A DNA stretch of 62,133 nucleotides from positions 1 to 62,133 of the forward strand of contig CAVIFU010000004.1 in the NCBI GenBank assembly GCA_963642145.1, read 5' to 3'. This document shows positions 1-7,702 of this stretch, in pieces. The notes beneath the pieces were generated by a model. The model was given only the letters and a program-made list of their open reading frames with translations. It had not been told where the DNA came from and made no database searches. This DNA is from Stercoripulliclostridium_A sp963642145 (lineage in GTDB: Bacteria; Bacillota; Clostridia; Christensenellales; DTU072). Position 1 is the stretch's first letter, and every line of letters starts with the position of its first letter. Made by a program: the position numbers and the translations under genes.

Positions 1-2
1 TT

Positions 3-94
3 TGGCGGAGAGAGTGGGATTCGAACCCACGATACCCTTTTGAGATATACACGATTTCCAATCGTGCTCCTTAGGCCATCTCGGACATCTCTCC
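3..94 (-). tRNA. tRNA-Ser (anticodon GGA)
   Basis: On the minus strand a 7-bp acceptor stem (GGAGAGA with TCTCTCC), a long variable arm and a T arm form a class II tRNA. The anticodon loop reads TTGGAAA between a CACGA/TCGTG stem, giving anticodon GGA (serine, UCC/UCU). Discriminator G and an encoded CCA occupy the last four positions. It lies downstream of tRNA-Val on the same strand and is probably cotranscribed with it. Confidence 0.95.
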
Positions 95-107
95 ATTTGC
101 TTGCGCC

Positions 108-149
108 GCTACCGTAATCGCCGTTCACGCTACCGTAATCGCCGTTCAC
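108..149. repeat. 21-bp tandem repeat, two copies
   Basis: Two back-to-back identical 21-bp units (108-128 and 129-149), followed by the first few bases of a third. They fill the spacer between tRNA-Val and tRNA-Ser. A recent slippage duplication is the simplest explanation. Confidence 0.85.
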
Positions 150-207
150 GCTACGCTATTATACGATATTTCGGCTGCTTTGGCAAGTTTTTTCGATATG
201 TTTTTGT

Positions 208-283
208 TGGTGGGTAATAAGGGACTCGAACCCCTGACTTCCTCCATGTGACGGAGGCACTCTACCAACTGAGTTAATTACCC
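208..283 (-). tRNA. tRNA-Val (anticodon CAC)
   Basis: A 76-nt minus-strand cloverleaf: acceptor GGGTAAT with ATTACCC, discriminator A and encoded CCA. The anticodon stem CCTCC/GGAGG encloses loop GTCACAT; with the invariant U at position 33 the anticodon is CAC, which reads GUG valine codons. GTC (Asp) was considered, but the only T that can be position 33 places CAC at 34-36. It is the first gene of the tRNA pair. Confidence 0.9.
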
Positions 284-299
284 ACGCGTTTACCATAAT

Positions 300-328
300 A
301 GTATATATGTGAATTTGATTTTTGTAAA
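300..328 (-). promoter_or_regulatory. Promoter for the tRNA-Val/tRNA-Ser pair
   Basis: Minus-strand -35 TTTACA (323-328), 17-nt spacer, -10 TATACT (300-305). The expected start is about 10 nt before the tRNA-Val 5' end. Confidence 0.7.
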
Positions 329-431
329 GTGTTTTTTTGAATGTGATTAAATCTACATCGAAAGTCGGGCGGCGTTATCTTCGGATTATCGAAAATATCC
401 CCTATTCTTTTTCCGCATAATACCGCAGACA

Positions 432-470
432 CAAAAGAAATTCGGCCCCGTGAAGTTATCCGGAGCCGAA
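432..470 (-). terminator. Rho-independent terminator of mgtE
   Basis: A minus-strand 10-bp stem (TTCGGCTCCG with CGGGGCCGAA, one G-U pair) and 10-nt loop, then TTTCTTTTGT. It lies 21 bases after the mgtE stop codon. No gene is visible between it and the tRNA promoter. Confidence 0.8.
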
Positions 471-491
471 CGGTAAATCTAAGGTTATTTA

Positions 492-2162
492 TTATGCAAG
501 TATTGCAACAGCCAGCGTGCAGTATATGATTAGGGATACCGCGTCCACTATCGTTGTAATAAACGGTGAAGCGACGACTGCCGGGTCTAATTTGCATTTT
601 TTGGCAAGCAAAGGCAAAGTGCAACCGACGATCTTGGATATTACCACGGTTATGAAGAGCGAAAGCGATACGACTGCGCATCTTGCCGCGGTGTAACCCG
701 AATAGCGGAACAGCAAATTGTCTATGAGGAGAAGTTTAACAAAGCACGTCAACGCCAGCACCGCGCCCAACAGGAGCGACGCTCGAAGTTCCTTCCACAG
801 TACTCGGAAGACGTCTTTTGTTTCCAGCTCGTTAAGCGCAAGCGAACGTATTATGGTAACGGATGCTTGGCTGCCGGCATTGCCACCCGTATCCATCATC
901 ATCGGCACGCACGCAAACAGCACCGGGCTTATCGCCGACAAACGCGCCTCATAGGTATTGATTATGAGCCCTGTAAACGTTGCGGACACCATCAACACCA
1001 ATAACCACGGGATTCTGTTCTTGAAGATCTCCCACGTACTCGTTTTGAGATACGGTTTGTCGGAAGGCTTGATTGCGCTGATCTTTTCGATATCTTCCGT
1101 AGCCTCGGCTTGCAATACGTCCATAGCGTCGTCTACCGTGACAATACCTACTATGCGTTTTTCGTCGTCCACGACAGGGATGGCAAGGAATCCGTAGGAG
1201 GAAAGTTTGGTCGCGACGTCCTCTTTGTCGTCATGAGTATGCACCCAAATTACGTTTTCTTCCATGATATCGCCGACGAGCGCGTCCGGTTTGGCAAGCA
1301 AGAGGTCTTTGACGGTAACCACGCCCAAAAGATGTTTGGTCGCGTCCGAAACGTAACAAGTATAAATGGTTTCTTTGTCGATAGCCGTTTCTCTGATACG
1401 TTTGAAAGCTTCTTCTATTGTCATTTCCGGGAACAAAACGACGAATTCAACCGTCATGATGCTGCCGGCGCTATCGTGCGGATACTTCAAAATCTCGTTG
1501 ACATACGTGCGTGTTTCGGCATCGGCGCGAGCAAGCAAACGTCTGACGACGTTCGAGGGCATTTCCTCGATAATATCGACGACGTCGTCTACGAACAACT
1601 CGTCCATGACGCCTTTGAGTTCTTTGTCCGAAAGCTTAGCCAAAAGCTTGGATTGGACGTCCGGCGAAAGCTCTACAAACGTATTTGCCGCCATATCCTT
1701 AGGTAAAAGGCGGAAAACGATTATACACTCGTCTATTTCGAGTTCGTCCAAAATTTCGGCGATATCGACCTCGTTGGTGTTCGTAAGAATTTCTTTGAGC
1801 ACCGCGAATTTGCGATCTGCAAGCAAACTCCTGATTTCTTCCGTGTCGACAATACGGCTTGCGACGGTTGCCGGTAAGCTCTCGATCAAGTCGATGGTGT
1901 CGTCCTCGGACACGGAGTCCATAACGTCTTGCAGTTTGTCCTCATGCAAGCCGTTGATGATATATTCCTGTTTGTCGGGATCTATATCGGTCAAGCACTC
2001 CGCAAGCTTGTCCGAGTCGGTCAAACGACAGACTCTTATAAGGTCTTCGTCTTCGAGTTCGGACAAAAGAGCTACGGCGTCCTTTACGTCGAGTTCCTCA
2101 ATAAAAGCGGCTACTTCGGAATACTCCTTATTAGCCAAAAGAGTTTTAATTCTTTCTTCCAC
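492..2162 (-). CDS. mgtE: Magnesium transporter MgtE with duplicated N domain
   Basis: A 556-residue Mg2+ channel/transporter of the inner membrane. The family layout is visible: cytoplasmic MgtE_N superhelix, CBS pair (about 233-365) beginning SAGSIMT, then five membrane segments with the signature MMMDTGGNAGSQAS near residue 424. The family is usually about 450 residues. The extra length is a second N-domain-like repeat: about 17-106 and 122-212 align, sharing the patterns LxELExDE, KLxDxxLxxVMD and DxxDxIExxP. In studied MgtE the N domain and CBS pair bind Mg2+ and gate the pore. The start is GTG with no convincing ribosome binding site, 35 nt after the stop of a short leader ORF, which suggests translational control. 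It is transcribed alone from the promoter at 2301-2329 and ends at the 432-470 hairpin. Confidence 0.95.
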   Translation of the reverse strand: MEERIKTLLANKEYSEVAAFIEELDVKDAVALLSELEDEDLIRVCRLTDSDKLAECLTDIDPDKQEYIINGLHEDKLQDVMDSVSEDDTIDLIESLPATVASRIVDTEEIRSLLADRKFAVLKEILTNTNEVDIAEILDELEIDECIIVFRLLPKDMAANTFVELSPDVQSKLLAKLSDKELKGVMDELFVDDVVDIIEEMPSNVVRRLLARADAETRTYVNEILKYPHDSAGSIMTVEFVVLFPEMTIEEAFKRIRETAIDKETIYTCYVSDATKHLLGVVTVKDLLLAKPDALVGDIMEENVIWVHTHDDKEDVATKLSSYGFLAIPVVDDEKRIVGIVTVDDAMDVLQAEATEDIEKISAIKPSDKPYLKTSTWEIFKNRIPWLLVLMVSATFTGLIINTYEARLSAISPVLFACVPMMMDTGGNAGSQASVTIIRSLALNELETKDVFRVLWKELRASLLLGAVLALTCFVKLLLIDNLLFRYSGYTAARCAVVSLSLFITVVISKIVGCTLPLLAKKCKLDPAVVASPFITTIVDAVSLIIYCTLAVAILA

Positions 2163-2169
2163 GATTAAA

Positions 2170-2206
2170 CTTCGTCAATAAAACAACGGAATATCCGTTA
2201 ACGAAG
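2170..2206 (-). promoter_or_regulatory. Alternative hairpins between leader ORF and mgtE
   Basis: Minus strand: a small hairpin AACGGA-TAT-TCCGTT (2185-2199) starts inside the leader stop codon and is followed by GTTTTATT, like a weak attenuator. A longer pairing, CTTCGTTAA (2198-2206) with TTGACGAAG (2170-2178), would enclose it and mask the region just before the mgtE GTG. A ribosome paused in or leaving the leader would cover the upstream arm. Function is inferred. Confidence 0.45.
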
Positions 2207-2269
2207 AACGGGCGCAAGCCACGTCCTACTTCGTCCTACGGAATCCTCATCGCATCGATGATGTTTCAT
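2198..2269 (-). CDS. 23-residue leader peptide upstream of mgtE
   Basis: A short ORF with a consensus ribosome binding site (AGGAGG at 2278-2283, 8 nt before ATG), only about 25 nt after the predicted transcription start. It begins MKHHRCDEDS and ends TWLAPVLR, and its TAA is 35 nt before the mgtE GTG. Its ribosome binding site is far better than that of mgtE. The acidic run DED near the N-terminus recalls leader peptides of enterobacterial magnesium transporters, where acidic or proline-rich stretches destabilise ribosomes when Mg2+ is low; this comparison is by analogy only. A metal-binding role for the His/Cys/Asp cluster is another option. Existence as a translated ORF is fairly likely; the function is a hypothesis. 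Confidence 0.65.
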   Translation of the reverse strand: MKHHRCDEDSVGRSRTWLAPVLR

Positions 2270-2300
2270 GACTTGCACCTCCTATTTTTAAGATATTGTA

Positions 2301-2329
2301 ATTTTACACCAATTGTGTATGCCTGTCAA
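2301..2329 (-). promoter_or_regulatory. mgtE promoter
   Basis: Minus strand: -35 TTGACA (2324-2329), 17-nt spacer, -10 TAAAAT (2301-2306). The predicted start near 2294 gives a leader of about 130 nt containing the leader ORF and hairpins. Confidence 0.8.
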
Positions 2330-2365
2330 CCGATAAACAAAAATAGTATTGCGTAGCGTTCGAAC

Positions 2366-2405
2366 GAGCGCGGAGCGATGATTTTGAAACGCCGTCCGCG
2401 CACTC
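2366..2405 (-). terminator. Possible terminator after potD
   Basis: Minus strand: CGCGGA pairs with TCCGCG, extended by GAG/CTC across a 2-nt bulge, with a 20-nt loop. A T-rich stretch comes only about 20 nt later. A weak candidate for the end of the pot operon. Confidence 0.3.
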
Positions 2406-2419
2406 GTATCTCGATTCGG

Positions 2420-3814
2420 TTATTCTCGCTTATCTGACGCCGACGATATCAATCTGCGAGAACGCTCCCTATTGTACTTAAAGACTACTATGAATATCAC
2501 TATGGCGATAACGACGACTACGGATACGGCAACAACCACCCAAATTACCCAAGTAGTATCCTCTTTGCTACTCTTGACGCGCTCCCACATGGATATCGTG
2601 GCGGCGTTCTGAGATCCGAAATCCTTCATTACTCCGAGAGGAGAATCTTTGATTGTCGGATAACGGTTTTCGTCCGCAAAATATTCTTCGGGATCATATT
2701 CGTTTTCTTCGAGTACGGCAAGCGCTTCCGGATCGCTCATAACGACTTCCTTATCCAAAGCCGAGGTATAGCCTATCGCCATGGAGTTGCGCATGGCAAT
2801 ATCCGGACGGCACATGTAATCGATGAAGACAAGAGCCGCCTCTTTGTGCTTATCGTCTATGCCCTTTAACATACACCAACCGTCGAACCATACGTTGCCG
2901 CCTACTTCCGGCACATAGTAATCGAGGTAGTCCGCATCTTCCATAGCCCAGAGCGCGTCCCCTGACCATGCAAGGTCGACGTACGCCCTGTCGGATGTCA
3001 TTTGCGCTTTGCCGAAGTCTACTTCATAGCCCTTGATGACGGAGGATTGCTCGTTGAATATTTCTTCCGCCGCTTTCAAAAGAGTGTCGCCTACCGTGTT
3101 GATGAGCTTATCCGACGGAATATCCTCGTACCCCGAGGGGAGTCTGCCGAGTTCCTTCAAACGCAAAACCGCCGCAACGTAGCTGTCGCGTATGCTGTCC
3201 TTCATGAGGATTTTGCCGTTGAGGTTAGGGTTGTTTGCCGCGTTCCACAATATGCCGTAGCCGGTTGCAATGTCCGCTTCGGTTACCTTATTCTTGTTGT
3301 ACAGTATCCCTAACGTGCCCCACATGTACGGTACAAAGTAATCGCTCATATTTTGCTTAAGCGTTTCTCCGGGCACGGTTATGCCGGTAAACACCTCGTC
3401 TACTTTGTCGTAAATTTCTTGGTTGACGTTCTTTCTGTTGGGTATTTGCGTAGCGTCGAGTTTTTGGAGATAGCCGCCCTGCATCAGTCTCTGAATGGCG
3501 TATTCAGAAGGACAAATCAAATCTATTTTTTCCTCTCCGCGCTCGATTGTGGTAAGCATTATTTCGTTGGTTTCAAAGGTGGAATAAACCAAATCGAGCT
3601 CTATTTTTTTGCCGTACTTGTTGTAATAGTACTCCTTGTAATACTCTTCGAAGTCGTCCTCTATATCCTCTCCGATGTAGTCGCCCCAGTTGTATACTAT
3701 GAGCTTTTGGTATTCCTCCACTCCGTCATCGGAGCCGTTACACCCGGTAAGAGCGATTGCGCCTACGAGAACCATCGATATCAGCGCGATAATGCCGAAT
3801 AAACGCTTTTTCAT
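2420..3814 (-). CDS. potD: Polyamine ABC transporter substrate-binding lipoprotein PotD
   Basis: A 464-residue extracellular binding protein for spermidine/putrescine. It has a lipoprotein signal peptide with lipobox LTGC (Cys25), followed by the family opening KLIVYNWGDYI and later an LAWSGDALWAM-like ligand-site segment. It is the last gene of the pot operon, and its ATG overlaps the potC stop by 4 nt. Unusually, the C-terminus carries a second membrane segment at about 422-446 (starting WVIWVVVAVSV) and a basic tail containing NRERSRR. The protein therefore seems held at both ends, by lipid and by helix. Family members are normally about 350 residues and have only the N-terminal lipid anchor. 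Whether it prefers spermidine or putrescine cannot be told. Confidence 0.93.
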   Translation of the reverse strand: MKKRLFGIIALISMVLVGAIALTGCNGSDDGVEEYQKLIVYNWGDYIGEDIEDDFEEYYKEYYYNKYGKKIELDLVYSTFETNEIMLTTIERGEEKIDLICPSEYAIQRLMQGGYLQKLDATQIPNRKNVNQEIYDKVDEVFTGITVPGETLKQNMSDYFVPYMWGTLGILYNKNKVTEADIATGYGILWNAANNPNLNGKILMKDSIRDSYVAAVLRLKELGRLPSGYEDIPSDKLINTVGDTLLKAAEEIFNEQSSVIKGYEVDFGKAQMTSDRAYVDLAWSGDALWAMEDADYLDYYVPEVGGNVWFDGWCMLKGIDDKHKEAALVFIDYMCRPDIAMRNSMAIGYTSALDKEVVMSDPEALAVLEENEYDPEEYFADENRYPTIKDSPLGVMKDFGSQNAATISMWERVKSSKEDTTWVIWVVVAVSVVVVIAIVIFIVVFKYNRERSRRLISSASDKRE

Positions 3815-4623
3815 TTTTTATCCCCCTCCGCTTTGGGCGATTTTTTGTAGGAACGCAGGTTGGTCAAAAGAAGTACGAGCACTACCACGAATATGATTAT
3901 GCTGAACACCGGCAACCAGAACGGTTTGAGTCCGCTGGCATTCCTAAGGGAAGAGTAGAGGTAAGTTGAAAGAGTATCTATCCCGGTAGACGCTCCCTTA
4001 TTCAGCTGAGTGATGATAAAGTCGTCCAAGGATATGGTAAACGCCATCACGAATCCGGAAAGGATGCCCGGCAATATAATGGGTAATATTACCTTGAAGA
4101 GGGCTTTGACGGGGTTGGCTCCGAGGTCGAGCGCCGCCTCGTATACGTTGGGATCCATTTGCATGAGGCGCGGCATTACGGACAGTATGACGTAAGGCGT
4201 GCAGAATGAAATGTGCCCGAATATCAACCTAATATAGCCTTGCGGGAACCCAAACGTGCCGAAAAACATCATGAGCGAAACGGCAACGACTATCTCGGAG
4301 TTGATTATGGGGAGTTGGTTGACGTTCTCGACGATCTTGCGAGGAGTCGGGCGCAAGTAGTATATGCCTACGGCGGATATCGATCCGAGCAAGGTAGACG
4401 CAACCGACGCGATAACGGCAATCACTATAGTATTGCGAAGGCTTGTCCACAGTTTGTGCGGAGCGTCCGTAAAAAGCGTCTTGTACGCTTCGAGCGTAAA
4501 GCCATCCGGGAAAGTGAAGTTATTCGTATTGGAGAACGAATAGATAATTATCATGAGTATCGGGGCGTAGATCAGCCCGAGCATTACGATTATGTAAGCT
4601 TTTTCCGCAAGTTTTTTTACCAT
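3811..4623 (-). CDS. potC: Polyamine ABC transporter permease PotC
   Basis: A 270-residue inner-membrane permease with about six hydrophobic segments. The EAA loop that docks on the ATPase is visible as AALDLGANPVKALFKVILP, followed by PGILSG. The length is typical for PotC. It overlaps potB by 7 nt upstream and potD by 4 nt downstream, so translation is coupled. Assignment as PotC rather than PotB rests on position (second permease, before potD) and on the family opening with a PILMIIIYSF segment. Confidence 0.92.
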   Translation of the reverse strand: MVKKLAEKAYIIVMLGLIYAPILMIIIYSFSNTNNFTFPDGFTLEAYKTLFTDAPHKLWTSLRNTIVIAVIASVASTLLGSISAVGIYYLRPTPRKIVENVNQLPIINSEIVVAVSLMMFFGTFGFPQGYIRLIFGHISFCTPYVILSVMPRLMQMDPNVYEAALDLGANPVKALFKVILPIILPGILSGFVMAFTISLDDFIITQLNKGASTGIDTLSTYLYSSLRNASGLKPFWLPVFSIIIFVVVLVLLLTNLRSYKKSPKAEGDKK

Positions 4624-5432
4624 AAGTTCTTAGCCGCCTCCCCTTTGTTGATTTTGCCCATTAAGAAGTTGGAAACAAGCACCAGCGCAAGCATTATCAA
4701 GCTCATGACGCTGCCCACGCCGTAGAGTTGATTTTCAAACTTCATATTGATGCTGTCGCCGAACAATACTATGCTGTTGTTGGAGAGCATTTGCGATATG
4801 GCAAATGCGGATATTGTGGGGATAAACACCATGGTTATACCGCTCATTATCCCGGGCAGAGATAGCGGAAGGGTGGTTTTGACAAACGTCGTTACGGGAT
4901 TCGCGCCAAGGTCCTGCGCAGCCTCCGCGTAACACTTATCTATATTGCTTATAGTGGTATGCAGCGGTAAAATCATGAACGGAATAAAGTTATACACCAT
5001 GCCGAATATTACCGTGCCCATGCCGAGAGATATTTCCAAATTCTCGAATATCGTTTGCAATGCGTAGGTGCGGATGAGGAAGTTGACCCACATCGGGAAC
5101 ATGAACAACAGCACGATTATACTGCCCGACGACCACTTACTCAAAATGTAGGCAACCGGATAGCCGAGTAACAGGCACAGCGCGGTAGTAATGAGCCCTA
5201 CCGCCAAGGAAACGCCGAGCACTTTGAGGCTGGCGCCGTCGGTAGCGAGCGCTTTGAAGTTTTCAAAGCTGAATTTGCCGTCCGCGATAAAGGCGTTGAC
5301 AAGCACGATTACAAGCGGAATTACGACGAATAAGAGCAAAAACAATATGTAAGGATACGAAAATACGCTCCTCGTCAAGCGAAAATTCTTAACCTTTTTG
5401 ACAAGTTTTTGTCCGAGTTCTTTTATTTTCAT
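4617..5432 (-). CDS. potB: Polyamine ABC transporter permease PotB
   Basis: A 271-residue permease with about six membrane segments. The EAA loop reads EAAQDLGANPVTTFVKTTLP followed by LPGIMSG. The N-terminus has a basic cytoplasmic stretch before the first helix. The ATG overlaps the potA TGA as ATGA. It forms the membrane channel with PotC for polyamine uptake powered by PotA. Confidence 0.92.
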   Translation of the reverse strand: MKIKELGQKLVKKVKNFRLTRSVFSYPYILFLLLFVVIPLVIVLVNAFIADGKFSFENFKALATDGASLKVLGVSLAVGLITTALCLLLGYPVAYILSKWSSGSIIVLLFMFPMWVNFLIRTYALQTIFENLEISLGMGTVIFGMVYNFIPFMILPLHTTISNIDKCYAEAAQDLGANPVTTFVKTTLPLSLPGIMSGITMVFIPTISAFAISQMLSNNSIVLFGDSINMKFENQLYGVGSVMSLIMLALVLVSNFLMGKINKGEAAKNLW

Positions 5433-6892
5433 TCTTCTACGGTCCTCTTGATCTCTTCTATGATAATCTTATCCGGCTCAACGTTGAGTCCTACCCTATC
5501 GCCTTTGAGCCAATCGTCCTCTGTGTCCACAAAGAAGTTGAAGTAGTTATCCGCGCGAATGATGCATTGATAATAGCTGCCCTTGTAAATACTGCTCACC
5601 ACTTCGCCGCCGATGACGCCGTCGTCCTCGTCGTCGGTGACCCGAACGTCGTCAAAATCGATTTTGACTCTGACGGGAGTGCCTCCCGGGAGATCGGAAT
5701 TGCACTTGAATTTGCCACCGCAGATCTCCACCACGCCTTCTTCCCACATCTCGGTTTCGATTTCGTTGATGATACGGGCTTTGTGCATGATATGGAAGTC
5801 GAACGGCTTGATAAACACGCCTATGGTATCTCCCTTGGAGACCTCGGTGTTGTCGTGTATCAAAATCTCGTTTTCGCCGTCTACAAGCGCTATGATTTGA
5901 TAGTGATCGCCCTTGAACACGCAAGAATCTACAACCGCCTCCATCATGGAAGCCGGGTTATCGGGCGGCAAAATGAATATGTCCTCGGGACGAATAATCA
6001 AGTCTATGGGTTCGTCCTTTTTGAAGCCCTTGTCCACACACTCGAAAACTCTGTCGAACAGCTCGACGCGGTAGTCTTCACGCATACATCCCGAAAAAAT
6101 GTTGGACTCGCCTATAAAGTCGGCGACGAACGCGTTGGCAGGCTCGTCGTATATCTTTTGTGGCGTGGCAATTTGCTGTATGACGCCGTCGCGCATGACG
6201 ACTATCGTGTCGCTCATGGTAAGCGCCTCTTCTTGGTCGTGCGTAACGTAAATAAAGGTTATGCCTATTTGCTTATGCATATTCATAAGTTCTATTTGCA
6301 TATCCTTGCGCATTTTGAGATCCAGCGCGCCCAAAGGCTCGTCGAGGAGCAATACTTCCGGCTCGTTGACGAGCGCTCTTGCTATGGCTACGCGCTGTTG
6401 TTGTCCGCCGGACAAGCTGTTTACGTTGCGGTGACCGTAATCTTCGAGGTCGACAAGTTTAAGGGCGGCGTTGACTTTTTCTTTTATCTCGGACTTGGTA
6501 AGCTTGCGCAACTTCTCGTACTCGTTGCCCTTGCGGTCTTTGTACGTTATGCCGGTAGGCACGCGCTTCTCTTTGAGTCCGAACGCTATGTTGTTAAAAA
6601 CGTTCAGGTGCGGGAACAACGCGTACTTCTGGAAAACGGTATTTACGTTGCGTAGGTGTGGAGGAGTATCGGTAATATCCTTGCCGTTGAACATTATGCT
6701 GCCGGAAGTCGGTTTTTCAAACCCGGCAATCATACGGAGCGTAGTAGTCTTGCCGCAACCCGAAGGTCCCAAAAAAGTTACGAACTCTCCGCGCTTGATG
6801 GCAAAGCTGACGTTTTTGACTACCGGTTTGCCGTCATAGTCTTTGCATATGTTCTTCAACTCGATAATGGCGTCTTTGGTGTTCTTTTCCAT
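5429..6892 (-). CDS. potA: Polyamine ABC transporter ATPase PotA, extended
   Basis: A 487-residue ATPase of the polyamine importer. Walker A is GPSGCGKT (42-49), signature LSGGQQQR, Walker B LLLDEPLGALD, and the switch region includes VTHDQEEA. A charged insertion (KDRKGNEYEKLRKLTKSE) lies in the helical domain before the signature. The C-terminal TOBE region is longer than usual: two OB-like modules, the second containing GGEVVSSIYKGSYYQ and ending KIIIEEI. PotA is usually about 350-380 residues. The ATG at 6892 has an AGAGG ribosome binding site; an in-frame start 36 nt upstream would overlap the regulator and lacks one. It lies 8 nt after the regulator gene. Confidence 0.93.
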   Translation of the reverse strand: MEKNTKDAIIELKNICKDYDGKPVVKNVSFAIKRGEFVTFLGPSGCGKTTTLRMIAGFEKPTSGSIMFNGKDITDTPPHLRNVNTVFQKYALFPHLNVFNNIAFGLKEKRVPTGITYKDRKGNEYEKLRKLTKSEIKEKVNAALKLVDLEDYGHRNVNSLSGGQQQRVAIARALVNEPEVLLLDEPLGALDLKMRKDMQIELMNMHKQIGITFIYVTHDQEEALTMSDTIVVMRDGVIQQIATPQKIYDEPANAFVADFIGESNIFSGCMREDYRVELFDRVFECVDKGFKKDEPIDLIIRPEDIFILPPDNPASMMEAVVDSCVFKGDHYQIIALVDGENEILIHDNTEVSKGDTIGVFIKPFDFHIMHKARIINEIETEMWEEGVVEICGGKFKCNSDLPGGTPVRVKIDFDDVRVTDDEDDGVIGGEVVSSIYKGSYYQCIIRADNYFNFFVDTEDDWLKGDRVGLNVEPDKIIIEEIKRTVEE

Positions 6893-6900
6893 GCTAACCT

Positions 6901-7434
6901 CTAAAAATTGCTGGGCGTGGTTACCCAAATTATTTTTGCTTCACGCGTGCCCGCGTTGATTATTTTGTGTTCGCGCGCGCCGTCTACGTAGAATGCCTCC
7001 CCGCGCTTGGCGGTGTGCTGTTTGCCGTCGACTTCCAAAATTATCTTGCCGTCCACGACGTAACCGAATTCTTCCCCCTCGAACGGATACCTTACTTCAC
7101 TTTCGCCGCCCTCGGGCAGGATAAGCATTATCGGCTCCATATCGTTCTTTTGGGAATTGGGAATAAGCCAAGTGCTCGTGCCCGTGCCGTTTGCGGACTC
7201 AAAGAAATCGGCTTTGCCGAAAACTACTTGTTCGTCCTTCTCCTCTGCAAAAAATTGTTGAAGAGTCACCCCGAGTACGTTCAAAATGTCCGTAAGCGTA
7301 GCGATCGACGGGCTGGCGAGATCGTTTTCCAACTGACTGATAAAGCCCTTGGTCAGCTCGGCGCGCATGGCGAGTTCCTCCTGCGTTAAGCCGCGACGCA
7401 ACCTGATAGACTTGATTTTTGCTCCGATCTCCAT
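6901..7434 (-). CDS. XRE-cupin transcriptional regulator (PuuR-like)
   Basis: A 177-residue DNA-binding regulator. Residues 1-65 are an XRE helix-turn-helix (IRLRRGLTQEELAMRAELTK, then SQLE and SPSIATL), and about 105-175 form a small cupin (EGGESEVRYPFEGEEFGYV, GEAFYVDG). This architecture is shared with PuuR, which senses putrescine, and with other small-molecule sensors. As the first gene of the pot operon it most likely controls polyamine uptake and its own transcription, with polyamine binding in the cupin. The start has GGAGG 5 nt upstream. The metal ligands of classical cupins are not obviously complete. Confidence 0.9.
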   Translation of the reverse strand: MEIGAKIKSIRLRRGLTQEELAMRAELTKGFISQLENDLASPSIATLTDILNVLGVTLQQFFAEEKDEQVVFGKADFFESANGTGTSTWLIPNSQKNDMEPIMLILPEGGESEVRYPFEGEEFGYVVDGKIILEVDGKQHTAKRGEAFYVDGAREHKIINAGTREAKIIWVTTPSNF

Positions 7435-7477
7435 ACAGCCTCCGTTTTAGGCGCAATTTGCGCCGTTCGATACGCAT

Positions 7478-7506
7478 ATAATATCAAGACGTAACACTGC
7501 TGTCAA
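7478..7506 (-). promoter_or_regulatory. pot operon promoter
   Basis: Minus strand: -35 TTGACA (7501-7506), 17-nt spacer, -10 TATTAT (7478-7483). It serves the XRE regulator and potABCD. Confidence 0.75.
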
Positions 7507-7538
7507 ACATTTTGATTATAATTATTAAACTTATTTTT

Positions 7539-7555
7539 GTTTACCAATACTAAAC
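7539..7555. promoter_or_regulatory. Candidate operator upstream of the pot promoter
   Basis: A 17-bp inverted repeat, GTTTA-7 nt-TAAAC, about 33 bp upstream of the -35 box. It could bind the XRE-cupin regulator encoded next door. The region is AT-rich, so chance is a real alternative. Confidence 0.22.
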
Positions 7556-7635
7556 TATTTGTCATATAGTAATCCCGATGACGTTATGCCGTTTCGGCTT
7601 GACTCGGATGCGCCGAGCAACGGAAAACTCCGCAC

Positions 7636-7687
7636 AAAAAAAGAGCTACCTAATTGAGGTGAACCCCAATTTAGCAGGCAGCTCTTT
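7636..7687 (-). terminator. Terminator of the giant surface-protein gene
   Basis: Minus strand: a long stem starting AAAGAGCTGCC and closing AGCTCTTT, interrupted by small bulges, loop TTCA, then seven T residues. It begins 15 nt after the stop codon. Confidence 0.9.
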
Positions 7688-7702
7688 CGGATTGGGTTTT
7701 TA

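Noticed and set aside
108..149. CRISPR-like repeat between tRNAs
   Set aside because: Two adjoining copies without spacers and no cas genes; it is a tandem duplication.
2270..2290. Frame-shifted N-terminal extension of mgtE from the leader ATG
   Set aside because: The leader frame stops at 2198 and is not in frame with mgtE; the mgtE N domain is complete from the GTG.
2163..2300. M-box, mini-ykkC or other known riboswitch before mgtE
   Set aside because: GGACG occurs twice but without the ACGR-loop hairpins of mini-ykkC, and no M-box core was recognised. A leader ORF explains the region better.
5567..6655. Long open frame antisense to potA
   Set aside because: Same reason: potA is complete and recognised on the other strand; the antisense product matches nothing known.
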